DNA of 64,000 nt from Paracoccus sp. MKU1 (lineage in GTDB: Bacteria > Pseudomonadota > Alphaproteobacteria > Rhodobacterales > Rhodobacteraceae). This document shows, piece after piece, positions 32,178 to 40,963 of the stretch. The notes under the pieces were generated by a model that saw only the letters and a program-made list of their open reading frames with translations, did not search any database and was not told the origin of the DNA. The position numbers were made by a program, and so were the translations under genes. The stretch covers positions 1 to 64,000 of the forward strand of contig NZ_LLWQ01000220.1 in NCBI RefSeq assembly GCF_001447385.1, given 5' to 3'. How positions within the stretch are numbered: position 1 is the stretch's first letter; every line of letters begins with the position of its first letter.

Positions 32178-33196
32178 CCCAGGATGCGGTCATGCAGCCA
32201 GAGCCGGCCGAGGTCGATCTGCCGGCGCCATTCGGCGAGCCAGCTGCCGCCCTCTTCGGCGGGGATCTGCGGTGCCAGCGCATAGAGGACGACCACCCCC
32301 AGCGCCAGCATGGCGGCAAGGCCGAAGCCCGAGGCATAGCCCGTCCGCCGCGGTGACGACGGCACGAGGGCGGGCACCGGTGCCTCGCGGGGCGGGGCGT
32401 CGGCGGCCTTGCGAGGCGGCTGGCCCTCTGGTGCCGCTTCCGGTGCGGCGGGACGGATCAGCGCGGCGGCGGGTGCGGGCGATTCCTCGGCTTCGGGCGC
32501 GGGATCGGGCCGCGGCGGGGCCGCGCGCGTCAACGTCGCCGCCAGTTCCTCGGCATCGGGGAGGGCGGGGATGATCGGCTCGGGCCGGTCGGGCGGCGAG
32601 GATTCCTCCGTCGTGCCGGGCAGCGGACCAGGCCGAGTGGCCACAGCCTCGGGCGCTTCGGGCTCGGGCTGCGGGGGCGGACTGCCGGAGGACGCCGCCT
32701 TGGCATCGGTCGCGGCCGGTGAGGGCGTCTGGGCGTGGGCGTGAACCGGCTCTGCCGGGGCGGAGGTTTCGGTCACCGTGGTCGCGGGCCAGTCGATTGC
32801 GGGCCGGGGCGCCGCATCGCCGTCACCGGCGGGCGCCGGCTCGCTGGGCTGCCGCGCGTCGTCCGGGGCCGGCGGCGGCGTTTCGGCCACCGGCGTCGCG
32901 GGAATGTGATCGGCGGCGGGCGGGCGCGCTTCCGTCTCGCGGGCGCGCAATTCGCGGGCGGCTTCTTCGCGCAGGATGGCCAGCACCGATTCGTCCAGAG
33001 GCCGGCTCAGCACCGGACGCGCCTCGGGGTCGTAGGGGCTGCGCGGGCCGGCTCCGGCCGGCGAGGCGGATTTTTCCAGCCCCGGCTGGCGCCAGACATG
33101 GCCGCAGGCCGAGCATTCGACCTCGCGCCCCGAGGCGGGAATGGCGGATTCCGCGATCTCGTATTGGGCTGCGCAGCGGGGGCAGGTCAGGCGCAT
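32171..33196 (-). CDS. Zinc-ribbon (MJ0042-type) membrane protein
   Basis: A 341-residue protein. The N-terminus is a zinc ribbon with C5, C8, C28 and C31 (MRLTCPRCAA, then VECSACGHVW). About 240 residues of Pro/Ala/Glu-rich low complexity follow, then one transmembrane helix (about 296-316, FGLAAMLALGVVVLYAL), then a short tail with LAEWRRQIDLGRLWLHD. Such proteins occur next to ftsEX in many alphaproteobacteria. Function unknown; the zinc ribbon would face the cytoplasm with the tail outside. The start at 33196 has only a weak ribosome site. It is divergent from ftsE. Confidence 0.8.
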   Translation of the reverse strand: MRLTCPRCAAQYEIAESAIPASGREVECSACGHVWRQPGLEKSASPAGAGPRSPYDPEARPVLSRPLDESVLAILREEAARELRARETEARPPAADHIPATPVAETPPPAPDDARQPSEPAPAGDGDAAPRPAIDWPATTVTETSAPAEPVHAHAQTPSPAATDAKAASSGSPPPQPEPEAPEAVATRPGPLPGTTEESSPPDRPEPIIPALPDAEELAATLTRAAPPRPDPAPEAEESPAPAAALIRPAAPEAAPEGQPPRKAADAPPREAPVPALVPSSPRRTGYASGFGLAAMLALGVVVLYALAPQIPAEEGGSWLAEWRRQIDLGRLWLHDRILGE

Positions 33197-33334
33197 GGGC
33201 AGGTCTTTCGGCTCCGGTCGGGGGTGGTTTCGATCATGCGGGCGTCTCGCATTCGCCGCGCGACTGTTCTATCAAGCCACGAACCGCGCGCCAAGCAGCC
33301 CGCTCGGAAAGACCCGTTCAGAAGGGGACGACCA

Positions 33335-34009
33335 GTGATCGAGATGCAGAACCTGTCCTTCGGTTACAGCGGCAATGATCCGCTGCTGGCCGATATGTCG
33401 CTGACGCTTCAGCCGGGTTCCTTCCATTTCCTGACCGGTCCCTCGGGTGCGGGCAAGACCACCTTCCTGCGGCTCTGCTATGCCGACCTGCTGCCGAGCG
33501 CCGGGCGGATGACGGCCTTCGGCCAGGACGTGCGGGGGCTGTCGCGCGACGGCATCGCCGGGCTGCGCCGCCGGGTGGGGGTGGTGCATCAGGACACGCA
33601 ATTCCTCGACCACCTGCCGGTGGCGGAGAACATCGCCCTGCCGCTGCTGGTCTCGGGCGAGCAGGTGGACATGCCGGCTTTGGGCGAGCTGCTGGCCTGG
33701 GTGCAGCTCTCTGGCCATGCCCGTGCCATGCCGCCGGAACTGTCGGGGGGCGAACGGCAGCGCGCCGCGCTGGCCCGCGCCGTCATCATGTCGCCCGACC
33801 TGATCCTGGCGGACGAGCCGACCGGCAACCTGGACTGGGACATGTCGATGCGGCTGCTGCAACTGTTGATCGAGCTGAACCGCTCGGGCAAGGCGGTGCT
33901 GATCGCGACGCATGACCTGAACCTGATCCGCGCCGCCAAGCAGCAGGTGCAGGCGCGGGTGCTGCGCATCGCGGGCAAGAGGCTGCAACTGGCGGGGGCG
34001 GACCTGTGA
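33335..34009 (+). CDS. ftsE: Cell-division ATPase FtsE
   Basis: The ATPase of FtsEX, which links the divisome to periplasmic murein hydrolases. The 224-residue protein has Walker A GPSGAGKTT (about 36-44), the Q-loop VHQDTQFLDHLPV, the signature LSGGERQRAALARA, and Walker B LILADEPTGNLDW. The start is GTG at 33335, with AAGGGG eight bases upstream; the longer frame before it has no family support. It overlaps ftsX by four bases (GTGA). The order ftsE-ftsX-plsC is common in this group. Confidence 0.95.
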   Translation: MIEMQNLSFGYSGNDPLLADMSLTLQPGSFHFLTGPSGAGKTTFLRLCYADLLPSAGRMTAFGQDVRGLSRDGIAGLRRRVGVVHQDTQFLDHLPVAENIALPLLVSGEQVDMPALGELLAWVQLSGHARAMPPELSGGERQRAALARAVIMSPDLILADEPTGNLDWDMSMRLLQLLIELNRSGKAVLIATHDLNLIRAAKQQVQARVLRIAGKRLQLAGADL

Positions 34010-34935
34010 AGAAAGCCGATCTGAAATCGCTCGACCTGGCGACTCTGTGGCGCGGGCTGACCCGGCCCGACCCGGCGGGAACGGACCGCGTGGTGCCGCC
34101 GACCGGCTTCACCGCGCAGCTGACGGTGTTCTCGGCCGCTGCCATGGCCTTCCTGGCGGTCTTTGCGCTGGCCCTGGCGCTGGCCACCGGCCGGCTGGCG
34201 GAGCGCTGGTCGACCGAGCTGGCCCAGACCGTGACCGTGCGCATCTCGGCCCCCGAGGACCAGATCGACGAGCAGACCGTGACGGTGATGGAGGCGCTGA
34301 AGACCACCCCCGGCATCGTCGAGGCCCGGCTCTTGCCCGATGACGAGGTGGAAAAACTGCTGGAACCCTGGTTCGGCCCGGATGTCCCGGTCGAGGCGCT
34401 GCCGGTGCCGCGCCTGATCGAGATCACCGAGGCCACCGAGGGCTTCGACGCCGAGGCGCTGCGCCTGCGGCTTCAGGGCGAGGCGCCGGGCGCGGTGCTG
34501 GACGACCATACCCGCTGGCGCCAGCCGCTGGTCTCGGCGGCGAACCGGCTGCGGGTGCTGGGCCTCGTCTCGCTGCTGCTGATCGGCGCGGCTTCTGGCG
34601 CCATGATCACGCTGGCGGCCAAGGCGGCGCTGGCGGCGAACGGGCAGGTGATCCGCGTCCTGCGCCTGATCGGGGCGCGCGACATCACCATCGCCACCGC
34701 CTTCGTGCGCCGCTTCACCCGCCGCGCCGCCATGGGTGCGGCCGGGGGCACGGCGCTGGGGATGGGGGCGATCTGGGCGCTGCCCTCGATGGATCAGGCG
34801 GGAAGCTTCCTGACCGGGCTGGGGTTTCAGGGCTGGGGCTGGCTCTGGCCGCTGCTGATTCCGCCGGTTGCCGCGGCGATCGGTTTCGGCGCCACCCGCT
34901 GGGCGGCGCTGAAGATGCTGCGCGAGGTGCGCTGA
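34006..34935 (+). CDS. ftsX: Cell-division permease FtsX
   Basis: Membrane partner of FtsE, a type VII-like ABC permease. The 309-residue protein has four helices: one near 40-60 (LTVFSAAAMAFLAVFALALAL), a periplasmic loop of about 120 residues with LLPDDEVEKLLEPW, then three helices in the C-terminal half, including LGLVSLLLIGAASGAM. Length fits the family. It starts on the GTGA overlap with ftsE and its stop overlaps the plsC start (TGATG), so the three genes are translated together. Confidence 0.92.
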   Translation: MKKADLKSLDLATLWRGLTRPDPAGTDRVVPPTGFTAQLTVFSAAAMAFLAVFALALALATGRLAERWSTELAQTVTVRISAPEDQIDEQTVTVMEALKTTPGIVEARLLPDDEVEKLLEPWFGPDVPVEALPVPRLIEITEATEGFDAEALRLRLQGEAPGAVLDDHTRWRQPLVSAANRLRVLGLVSLLLIGAASGAMITLAAKAALAANGQVIRVLRLIGARDITIATAFVRRFTRRAAMGAAGGTALGMGAIWALPSMDQAGSFLTGLGFQGWGWLWPLLIPPVAAAIGFGATRWAALKMLREVR

Positions 34936-35714
34936 TGAGCGCCTATCACCCGCGCCCGGGCTCGGTCCTCGATTGGCCGCGCGCGGTGGCCTATTACCTT
35001 TACGCGGCGCTGGTGACCTTCGTGCTGGGACTGTGGGGCCTGCCGCAGGTGCTGGTCCATCCCGAGCGCGCGCATCGCGTGGCCAGCCTGTGGCTGGACC
35101 AGATGCTGGGCGCGGCGCGGGTCATCCTGGGCGTGCGCATCGAATATCGCGGCACTCCGCCTGCCGGCGACTGCATCGTCGCCTCGAAACATCACAGCTT
35201 TCTCGACATCCTGGCGCTGGCCCGCGCCTGCCCGCGCCGTGCCTTCGTGATGAAGCGCGAGGTGCTGCGCGTGCCGATCATGGGCTGGTTCGCCCGCAAG
35301 GTCGGCTGCATCCCCATCGACCGCGCACGCGGCAAGGAGGCGATGAAGCAGATCATCGCCGGCATCGAGGCTGCCCGCGCCCGTCCCGAAGGTCTTGGCC
35401 AGCTCATCATCTATCCCGAGGGTACCCGCACGCGGCCGGGCCATAAGCTGCCCTACAAGCACGGCGCCGGCACGATCCAGCGCGCGACCGGCCTGCCGAT
35501 CCATCCGGTGGCGGTGAATTGCGGGCTGTTCTGGCCCAAGCGCGGCATCCCGATCCGCGGCGGCACGGCGGTGGTCGAGTTCCTGCCGCCGATCTCCGCC
35601 GGTCAGCGTTCGGGCGCGGTGATGGACCTGCTGGAGGAGCGGATCGAGGCCGCCAGCGACCGCCTGCTGGCCGAGGCCGGCGGCCTGCCCGCGACGGCCG
35701 CGCCGGCGGCGTGA
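34935..35714 (+). CDS. plsC: 1-acyl-sn-glycerol-3-phosphate acyltransferase
   Basis: Adds the second acyl chain to make phosphatidic acid, the precursor of phospholipids. The 259-residue protein has an N-terminal membrane helix (LYAALVTFVLGLWGLPQVL), the catalytic HX4D motif in KHHSFLDILAL, and the phosphate-binding YPEGTRTRPG. This branch is close to alphaproteobacterial PlsC. It starts on a one-base overlap with ftsX, linking membrane synthesis with cell division. The C-terminus is Ala/Pro-rich. Confidence 0.93.
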   Translation: MSAYHPRPGSVLDWPRAVAYYLYAALVTFVLGLWGLPQVLVHPERAHRVASLWLDQMLGAARVILGVRIEYRGTPPAGDCIVASKHHSFLDILALARACPRRAFVMKREVLRVPIMGWFARKVGCIPIDRARGKEAMKQIIAGIEAARARPEGLGQLIIYPEGTRTRPGHKLPYKHGAGTIQRATGLPIHPVAVNCGLFWPKRGIPIRGGTAVVEFLPPISAGQRSGAVMDLLEERIEAASDRLLAEAGGLPATAAPAA

Positions 35715-35825
35715 CGCAAGGGCAGGCGCGCGGAGACGGCGTTTTCGGCATTGCACCCGCCTGCGGTTGCGGTCCAACCTGCCCGGCGGATTCGCGGGCC
35801 TTGGGGGCCGAAACAGGAGGACGGG

Positions 35826-36755
35826 ATGCGTCCGATCATCGACATCGACCAAGTTTCCAAACGCTACGGCAGCGGCACGGTGGCGCTGAATCACGTGTCG
35901 CTGCAAATCGAGGAGGGCGAGATCCTGGCGCTGCTGGGTCCGAACGGCGCGGGCAAGACCACGCTGATCTCGATCATCTGCGGCCTGGTGGTTCCGACCG
36001 ATGGCACGGTGCGCGTCGGCGGCCATGACATCCGCAAGGACTGGCGCGCGGCCAGAAAGCTCATCGGCCTCGTCCCGCAGGAGATCGCGCTGGAGCCCTT
36101 CGAGAAGGTCATCGACTGCGTGCGCTTTACCCGCGGGCTCTATGGCGAGCCCCCGGACGATGCCTATATCGAGCAGTTGCTGCGCAGCCTGGCGCTGTGG
36201 GACAAGCGCGAGGCCAAGACGCGCGAGCTGTCGGGCGGCATGAAGCGGCGGGTGCTGATCGCCAAGGCGCTGTCGCACCGCCCCAAGGTGCTGTTCCTGG
36301 ACGAACCCACCGCTGGAGTGGATGTCGCGCTGCGGCGCGAGATGTGGCAGGTGGTGCGCGCATTGCGCGCCGAGGGCGTGACCATCATCCTGACCACGCA
36401 TTACCTGGAAGAAGCCGAGGACATGGCCGACCGCATCGGCGTCATCAACCGGGGCGAGTTGCTGCTGGTCAAATCCAAGAACGAGCTGATGGGCGAATTC
36501 GGCAAGAAGCACCTGACCGTCTCGCTTTACGAACCGCTGGCGACGCTGCCCGCCGAACTGGCCGGGCGCGGGCTGACGTTGTCCGCCGACGGGCGAGAGC
36601 TGGGCTATGCCTACGACACCCGGGCCGAGCGCACCGGCATCGCGCATCTGCTGGCCGAACTGGCCGAACGCGGCATCGCCGTGCGCGACGTCTCGACCAA
36701 GCAGAGCAGCCTCGAAGAGATCTTCATGTCGCTGGTCGAGGAGGAAACCGCATGA
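35826..36755 (+). CDS. ABC transporter ATPase, YadG-like
   Basis: A 309-residue cytoplasmic ATPase with Walker A GPNGAGKTT (40-48), the Q-loop VPQEIALEPFE, the signature ELSGGMKRRVLIAKAL and Walker B VLFLDEPTAGVD, followed by a C-terminal regulatory part. The LSGGM signature and the C-terminal extension place it with YadG/CcmA-type ATPases of ABC-2 exporters. Its permease partner starts on the ATGA overlap. The start at 35826 follows AGGAGGACGGG. Substrate unknown. Confidence 0.9.
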   Translation: MRPIIDIDQVSKRYGSGTVALNHVSLQIEEGEILALLGPNGAGKTTLISIICGLVVPTDGTVRVGGHDIRKDWRAARKLIGLVPQEIALEPFEKVIDCVRFTRGLYGEPPDDAYIEQLLRSLALWDKREAKTRELSGGMKRRVLIAKALSHRPKVLFLDEPTAGVDVALRREMWQVVRALRAEGVTIILTTHYLEEAEDMADRIGVINRGELLLVKSKNELMGEFGKKHLTVSLYEPLATLPAELAGRGLTLSADGRELGYAYDTRAERTGIAHLLAELAERGIAVRDVSTKQSSLEEIFMSLVEEETA

Positions 36756-37513
36756 ACTGGCGTTCCGCCCGCGCCGTCTTCGAGCATGAGATGGCGCGGT
36801 TTTTCCGCACGATCTGGCAGTCTCTGGCCTCGCCGGTGCTGTCCACGGTGCTTTACTTCGTCGTGTTCGGCGCGGCCATCGGCGGGCGCATCCAGGCGGT
36901 CGAGGGCGTGGCCTACGGCGCCTTCATCGTGCCGGGGCTGATGATGCTGACCGTGTTGCAGCAATCGGTGGCCAATGCCAGCTTCGGTATCTATTTTCCC
37001 AAATTCGCCGGCACGATCTATGAGATCCTCGTCGCGCCGACCGGCTGGATCGAGGTCACGCTGGGCTTCGTCGGCGCCGCCGCCGCCAAGGCGGTGATGA
37101 TCGCGCTGGTGATCCTCCTGACCAGCTTCTGGTTCACCGGGGTCCATATCGCGCATCCGTTCTGGATGCTGGCCTTTCTGCTGCTGACGGCCATCGCCTT
37201 TTCGCTTCTGGGCTTCATCATCGGCCTTTGGGCGAAGAATTTCGAGCAGTTGCAGATCGTGCCGATGATGGTCATCACGCCGCTGGTGTTCCTGGGCGGC
37301 GCCTTCTACTCGGCCTCGATGTTGCCGCCCTTCTGGGAGGGTGTCGCCAAGCTCAATCCGGTGCTCTACCTGATCTCGGGCTTCCGCTGGAGCTTTTTCG
37401 GCTTTGCCGACGTGCCAGTCGGGCTGTCGCTCGCGGCGGTCGCGCTGATGATCCTGGTCTGCATGGGCGCGATCCGCTGGATCTTCCTGACCGGCTGGCG
37501 GCTGCGCGAGTGA
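36752..37513 (+). CDS. ABC-2 transporter permease, YadH-like
   Basis: A 253-residue six-helix permease partner of the preceding ATPase. Typical ABC-2 segments are RFFRTIWQSLASPVLSTVLYFVVFG, PGLMMLTVLQQSVANASFGIYF, and LVFLGGAFYSASMLPPFW with NPVLYLISGFRW. It is of the same family as the orphan permease at 6947, which lacks an ATPase. It begins inside the ATPase stop codon. The exported substrate is not known; relatives move lipids, polysaccharides or drugs. A hairpin follows its stop. Confidence 0.9.
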   Translation: MNWRSARAVFEHEMARFFRTIWQSLASPVLSTVLYFVVFGAAIGGRIQAVEGVAYGAFIVPGLMMLTVLQQSVANASFGIYFPKFAGTIYEILVAPTGWIEVTLGFVGAAAAKAVMIALVILLTSFWFTGVHIAHPFWMLAFLLLTAIAFSLLGFIIGLWAKNFEQLQIVPMMVITPLVFLGGAFYSASMLPPFWEGVAKLNPVLYLISGFRWSFFGFADVPVGLSLAAVALMILVCMGAIRWIFLTGWRLRE

Positions 37514-37515
37514 CC

Positions 37516-37554
37516 GCGCCTACAGGGTGCGTTCAGGGGCACCCTAATAGGCGC
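37516..37554. terminator. Long hairpin between converging genes
   Basis: Two stacked stems: GCGCCTA with TAGGCGC, and AGGGTGC with GCACCCT, separated by small unpaired bases around an 8-base loop. It fills the gap between the ABC permease stop and the stop of the small exported protein gene, so a bidirectional terminator is likely. No T-run. Confidence 0.6.
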
Positions 37555-37561
37555 CGCCCAC

Positions 37562-37918
37562 TCACGGCCGGCACGGCGTCCCGGCCTTGGCCATCTGCGC
37601 CGCGTGCCGGCCAAGTGCCGCCGCCTGCTGCTGCAGCCAGGCATCCGCCGCCTTGCGCCCCTGCGCCTGCACCCGCCGGTGGTATTCCGGCCGCAGCCGC
37701 TCGCGGCTGGCCGAGATCGAGCAATCGGCCGTCCGCACCGGCTTCTTGCCGGCCTTGCCGGCGGAGGCGCCGCCGTTCGGCGCGGTCTGCTGCTCCAGCA
37801 GGTCGCCCTGATGCATGATCATCGCCTGATTGCCGGCGTCGAACCACGGCGTCTGTGCGCCGGCGGCGCTCGCCCAGATCATGGCCACGGCGGCTGCGGC
37901 CCATCGTTGTCCCGACAT
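37562..37918 (-). CDS. Small exported protein, function unknown
   Basis: A 118-residue precursor. The start at 37918 is fixed by a strong AAAGGAGG site and by a signal peptide (MSGQRWAAAAVAMIWASAAG, cut near AGAQ). The mature part of about 97 residues has two cysteines, C66 and C116, that could form a disulfide, and an Arg/Gln/Ala-rich helical C-terminal half (RRVQAQGRKAADAWLQQQAA). I do not recognise the family. It follows the ClpP-like exported protein gene on the same strand after 95 bases, so the two may be one transcript. Confidence 0.7.
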   Translation of the reverse strand: MSGQRWAAAAVAMIWASAAGAQTPWFDAGNQAMIMHQGDLLEQQTAPNGGASAGKAGKKPVRTADCSISASRERLRPEYHRRVQAQGRKAADAWLQQQAAALGRHAAQMAKAGTPCRP

Positions 37919-38013
37919 GGCTGTCCTCCTTTGCGCCAAGCCTGCCATGAAACCGCGTCCCGGTCATCCCGTGGGTGCGCTTTGGCGCACCCCGCCGGCG
38001 CAACCGCGCCGCC

Positions 38014-38481
38014 TCAGCCCCGGCACAGCCGGGTCTGCGGGTCCAGCCTGACATATTCCCGGGCCGAGATCTTGTGCATCTTCAGCGAATGCTTCCAGCG
38101 TGTGTTCCACATGCGCAGGATGCCGTTCCGGTAATATTGCGCCATCAGCTCGTCCACGATGGGCGGGATGAAGTTGGTACCCGGGATGCGCGGCGCGTGA
38201 AAGCCCACGGTCGCGTTCGGTCCCAGGCAGGCATTGGGCAGGGTGATGTAGATCGTGCAGGCCGAGCGGCAATAGCCCCTGACCTCGACCGGGCGGCCGC
38301 TGGCGGCCAGCTTGTTGCGATAGCGGATCGCCTCGACGACATTGCCGCCGCGATTGTGCATGATGACGATGGGCTTGCCGCGCGGCTGGGCCTCGGCCGT
38401 GGCGGGGATGGCGGCAATGCCGGCGGCCAGCCCCAGAGACAGGACCAGGGCCGAGGAAAGATGGGTCAGAATGGAACGCAT
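38014..38481 (-). CDS. Exported ClpP-fold-like (COG3904-type) protein
   Basis: A 155-residue periplasmic protein. A signal peptide ends near residue 31 (PATAEAQ). The mature part has the crotonase/ClpP-like pattern IVIMHNRGGNVVEAIRYRN, RGYCRSACTIYI and NATVGFHAPR. S73 in CRSAC is at the ClpP nucleophile position and H95 in GFHAP at the histidine position; D147 could complete a triad. Four cysteines (C71, C75, C85, C153) may form disulfides. COG3904-type proteins are predicted periplasmic proteases of unknown substrate. The start at 38481 is favoured by AAGGA seven bases upstream. It is divergent from rimO. Confidence 0.7.
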   Translation of the reverse strand: MRSILTHLSSALVLSLGLAAGIAAIPATAEAQPRGKPIVIMHNRGGNVVEAIRYRNKLAASGRPVEVRGYCRSACTIYITLPNACLGPNATVGFHAPRIPGTNFIPPIVDELMAQYYRNGILRMWNTRWKHSLKMHKISAREYVRLDPQTRLCRG

Positions 38482-38587
38482 GCTCATGTCCTTTGCTATG
38501 CCTCGCCGAACGCGCAAGGCCAAATGACGTTCCGGCGAGCCGCGCTTGCCGCTTAACAAGCGCCGCGCCCCGCATTATATGCCGCGC

Positions 38588-39955
38588 ATGAGCCAGAACC
38601 CGCCCCTGTTGCGCCCCGATCTAGCCCCCGCGCCCCTCTTCGACACCAGCCGGAGAGAGGGCCAGCCCACCATCGGCATGGTCAGCCTCGGCTGTCCCAA
38701 GGCGCTGGTGGACAGCGAACGCATCCTGACGCGTCTGCGGGCCGAGGGCTATGCCATCAGCCCGGACTACAAGGGCGCCGGCGCGGTGATCGTGAACACC
38801 TGCGGTTTCCTGGACAGCGCCAAGGCGGAATCGCTGCAAGCCATCGGCGAGGCGCTGGCGGAAAACGGCAAGGTGATCGTGACCGGCTGCCTGGGGGCCG
38901 AGCCGGAATATATCACCGGCGCGCATCCGTCGGTGCTGGCCGTGACGGGGCCGCAGCAATACGAACAGGTGCTGGATGCGGTGCACCACGCGGTGCCGCC
39001 GTCGCCCGATCCGTTCATCGACCTGCTGCCCGCCTCGGGCGTCAGGCTGACGCCGCGCCATTACAGCTATCTGAAGATTTCCGAGGGCTGCAACCACGCC
39101 TGCAAGTTCTGCATCATCCCTGACATGCGCGGCAAGCTCGTCAGCCGCCCCGCCCATGCGGTGATCCGCGAGGCCGAGAAATTGGTCGAGGCCGGGGTGC
39201 GCGAACTGCTGGTGATCTCGCAGGATACCTCGGCCTACGGGCTCGACCGCAAGTTCGCGACCGAGCGCGGGCACCGGGCGCATATCACCGATCTGGCCCG
39301 CGACCTGGGCGGATTGGGTGCCTGGGTGCGGCTGCACTACGTCTATCCCTATCCGCATGTGCGCGACCTGATCCCCTTGATGGCCGAGGGACTGGTGCTG
39401 CCCTATCTGGACATTCCCTTCCAGCACGCCCATCCCGACACGCTGAAGCGCATGGCCCGGCCGGCAGCGGCAGCAAAGACCCTGGACGAGATCGCCGCTT
39501 GGCGCGCCGCCTGCCCCGAGATCACCCTGCGCTCGACCTTCATCGTCGGCTATCCGGGCGAGACCGAGGCCGAGTTCCAGACCCTGCTGGACTGGCTGGA
39601 CGAGGCGCAACTGGATCGCGTCGGCTGCTTCCAATACGAAAACGTCAAGGGCGCACGGGCGAACGAGCTGCCCGACCACGTCCCGGACGAGGTCAAGCAG
39701 GACCGCTGGGATCGCTTCATGCAGAAGGCGCAGGCGATCTCCGAGGCGAAGCTGGCGGCCAAGGTCGGCAGCCGCATCGAGGTGATCGTGGATGCCGTGG
39801 ACGGCGACGGCGCGACCTGCCGCACCAAGGCGGATGCGCCCGAAATCGACGGCAACCTGTTCATCGACGAGGGATTCGAGCACCTTGCGCCCGGCGACAT
39901 CGTCACCGTCACCGTGGACGAGGCGGGCGAATACGATCTCTGGGGCCGGCTCTAG
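38588..39955 (+). CDS. rimO: Ribosomal protein S12 methylthiotransferase
   Basis: Methylthiolates an aspartate of ribosomal protein S12 with radical SAM chemistry. The 455-residue protein has the N-terminal UPF0004 domain with cluster cysteines in GMVSLGCPKALVDSE, NTCGF and TGCLGAEPEY, the radical-SAM motif CNHACKFCIIP, and a C-terminal TRAM domain. S-x-G-C-P-K and the later YPYPH motif identify RimO rather than MiaB. An ATG at 38579 is three codons earlier; neither has a clear ribosome site. It is divergent from the ClpP-like gene. Confidence 0.94.
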   Translation: MSQNPPLLRPDLAPAPLFDTSRREGQPTIGMVSLGCPKALVDSERILTRLRAEGYAISPDYKGAGAVIVNTCGFLDSAKAESLQAIGEALAENGKVIVTGCLGAEPEYITGAHPSVLAVTGPQQYEQVLDAVHHAVPPSPDPFIDLLPASGVRLTPRHYSYLKISEGCNHACKFCIIPDMRGKLVSRPAHAVIREAEKLVEAGVRELLVISQDTSAYGLDRKFATERGHRAHITDLARDLGGLGAWVRLHYVYPYPHVRDLIPLMAEGLVLPYLDIPFQHAHPDTLKRMARPAAAAKTLDEIAAWRAACPEITLRSTFIVGYPGETEAEFQTLLDWLDEAQLDRVGCFQYENVKGARANELPDHVPDEVKQDRWDRFMQKAQAISEAKLAAKVGSRIEVIVDAVDGDGATCRTKADAPEIDGNLFIDEGFEHLAPGDIVTVTVDEAGEYDLWGRL

Positions 39956-40033
39956 GCGGCGACAATCGCGCCGGTTGTAGCGCCCGGGCCGCTGGCTTAA
40001 GCAGGGCGGCAGCCAGGCAACAAGGCGGCATGG

Positions 40034-40891
40034 ATGAACTGGGATCCCGAAGGCAAGCCCCGCAAACCCGATTTCCTGGGCATCGGCGCGCAGAAGGCCG
40101 GCACCACATGGCTGTCGCAGATGCTCGGCCAGCACCCGGACGTCTGGACGCCGCCGTTCAAGGAGGTGCAGTTCTTCAACCACCGATTCATCGAGGAACA
40201 TCGCAAATGGCTGCCCTGGCATTACCGCCGCGGCCGCCAGAACATCGAGAAACGCTGGGCCGCCCGCGGCGAGGAGGTGCCGTGCGAGATGGTGCGCTAT
40301 CTCGACCGCGTCACCCGCGAGCCGATGTTCACCAACCATTGGTACAAGCTGGTCTTCGCCCCGGCGCCCGAGGGAGCCAAGGCCATCGACGTGACCCCGG
40401 AATATTCGACCCTGCCGCCGGAAGGCGTCGATTTCGTGGCGAAATTCCTGCCGCAAGCGAAGTTCGTCTACATCATTCGCCACCCGGTCGATCGCGCCAT
40501 CTCGCAGCTCAAGATGAACCTGACCCGCGCGCGCCGCAAACCGAAGACCGTCGAGGACTGGCTGGTCGAGGTCGAGGATCCCGTGCTGTTGGATCGCGGC
40601 GATTACATGACCTATGTGCCGCGCTGGAGCGCGCATTTCGGCCCCGACCGGCTGCTTTACCTGCCCTTCGGCATGATCGCCCGCGATCCCCTGGGCTTCC
40701 TGCGCCGGGTCGAGGATTTCCTGGGCCTGAAACCCCATGACTACCGTGACCCGGGCAAGAAGGTCTTCGCCTCCGACAATAGGCTGGTGGTGCCGGACAA
40801 GGCCCGCGCCCGGCTGCGCGAGAAGCTGGAGCCGCAATTCGGCTTTCTCGACCGGACCTTTGGCCCCGAATTCACCAAGGCTTTCCGCTGA
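40034..40891 (+). CDS. Sulfotransferase domain protein
   Basis: A 285-residue PAPS-dependent sulfotransferase. The 5'-phosphosulfate loop is IGAQKAGTTWL (17-27) and the 3'-phosphate motif is IRHPVDRAISQL (about 153-164). The acceptor may be a glycan or lipid; nothing in the sequence decides. The heparan-sulfate-type arrangement (EVQFFNHRF near residue 43, then TPEYSTLPP) suggests a carbohydrate acceptor. ATG at 40034 is out of frame with another ATG four bases earlier. Two GT61 glycosyltransferases lie 2-5 kb away, beyond ettA. Confidence 0.85.
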   Translation: MNWDPEGKPRKPDFLGIGAQKAGTTWLSQMLGQHPDVWTPPFKEVQFFNHRFIEEHRKWLPWHYRRGRQNIEKRWAARGEEVPCEMVRYLDRVTREPMFTNHWYKLVFAPAPEGAKAIDVTPEYSTLPPEGVDFVAKFLPQAKFVYIIRHPVDRAISQLKMNLTRARRKPKTVEDWLVEVEDPVLLDRGDYMTYVPRWSAHFGPDRLLYLPFGMIARDPLGFLRRVEDFLGLKPHDYRDPGKKVFASDNRLVVPDKARARLREKLEPQFGFLDRTFGPEFTKAFR

Positions 40892-40963
40892 GCCTTCCCC
40901 TTTCGCCCCTGCTCGACTACATAGCGGCCAAGTTCACACGGATTTCAGAGACGGGGAAAGATC

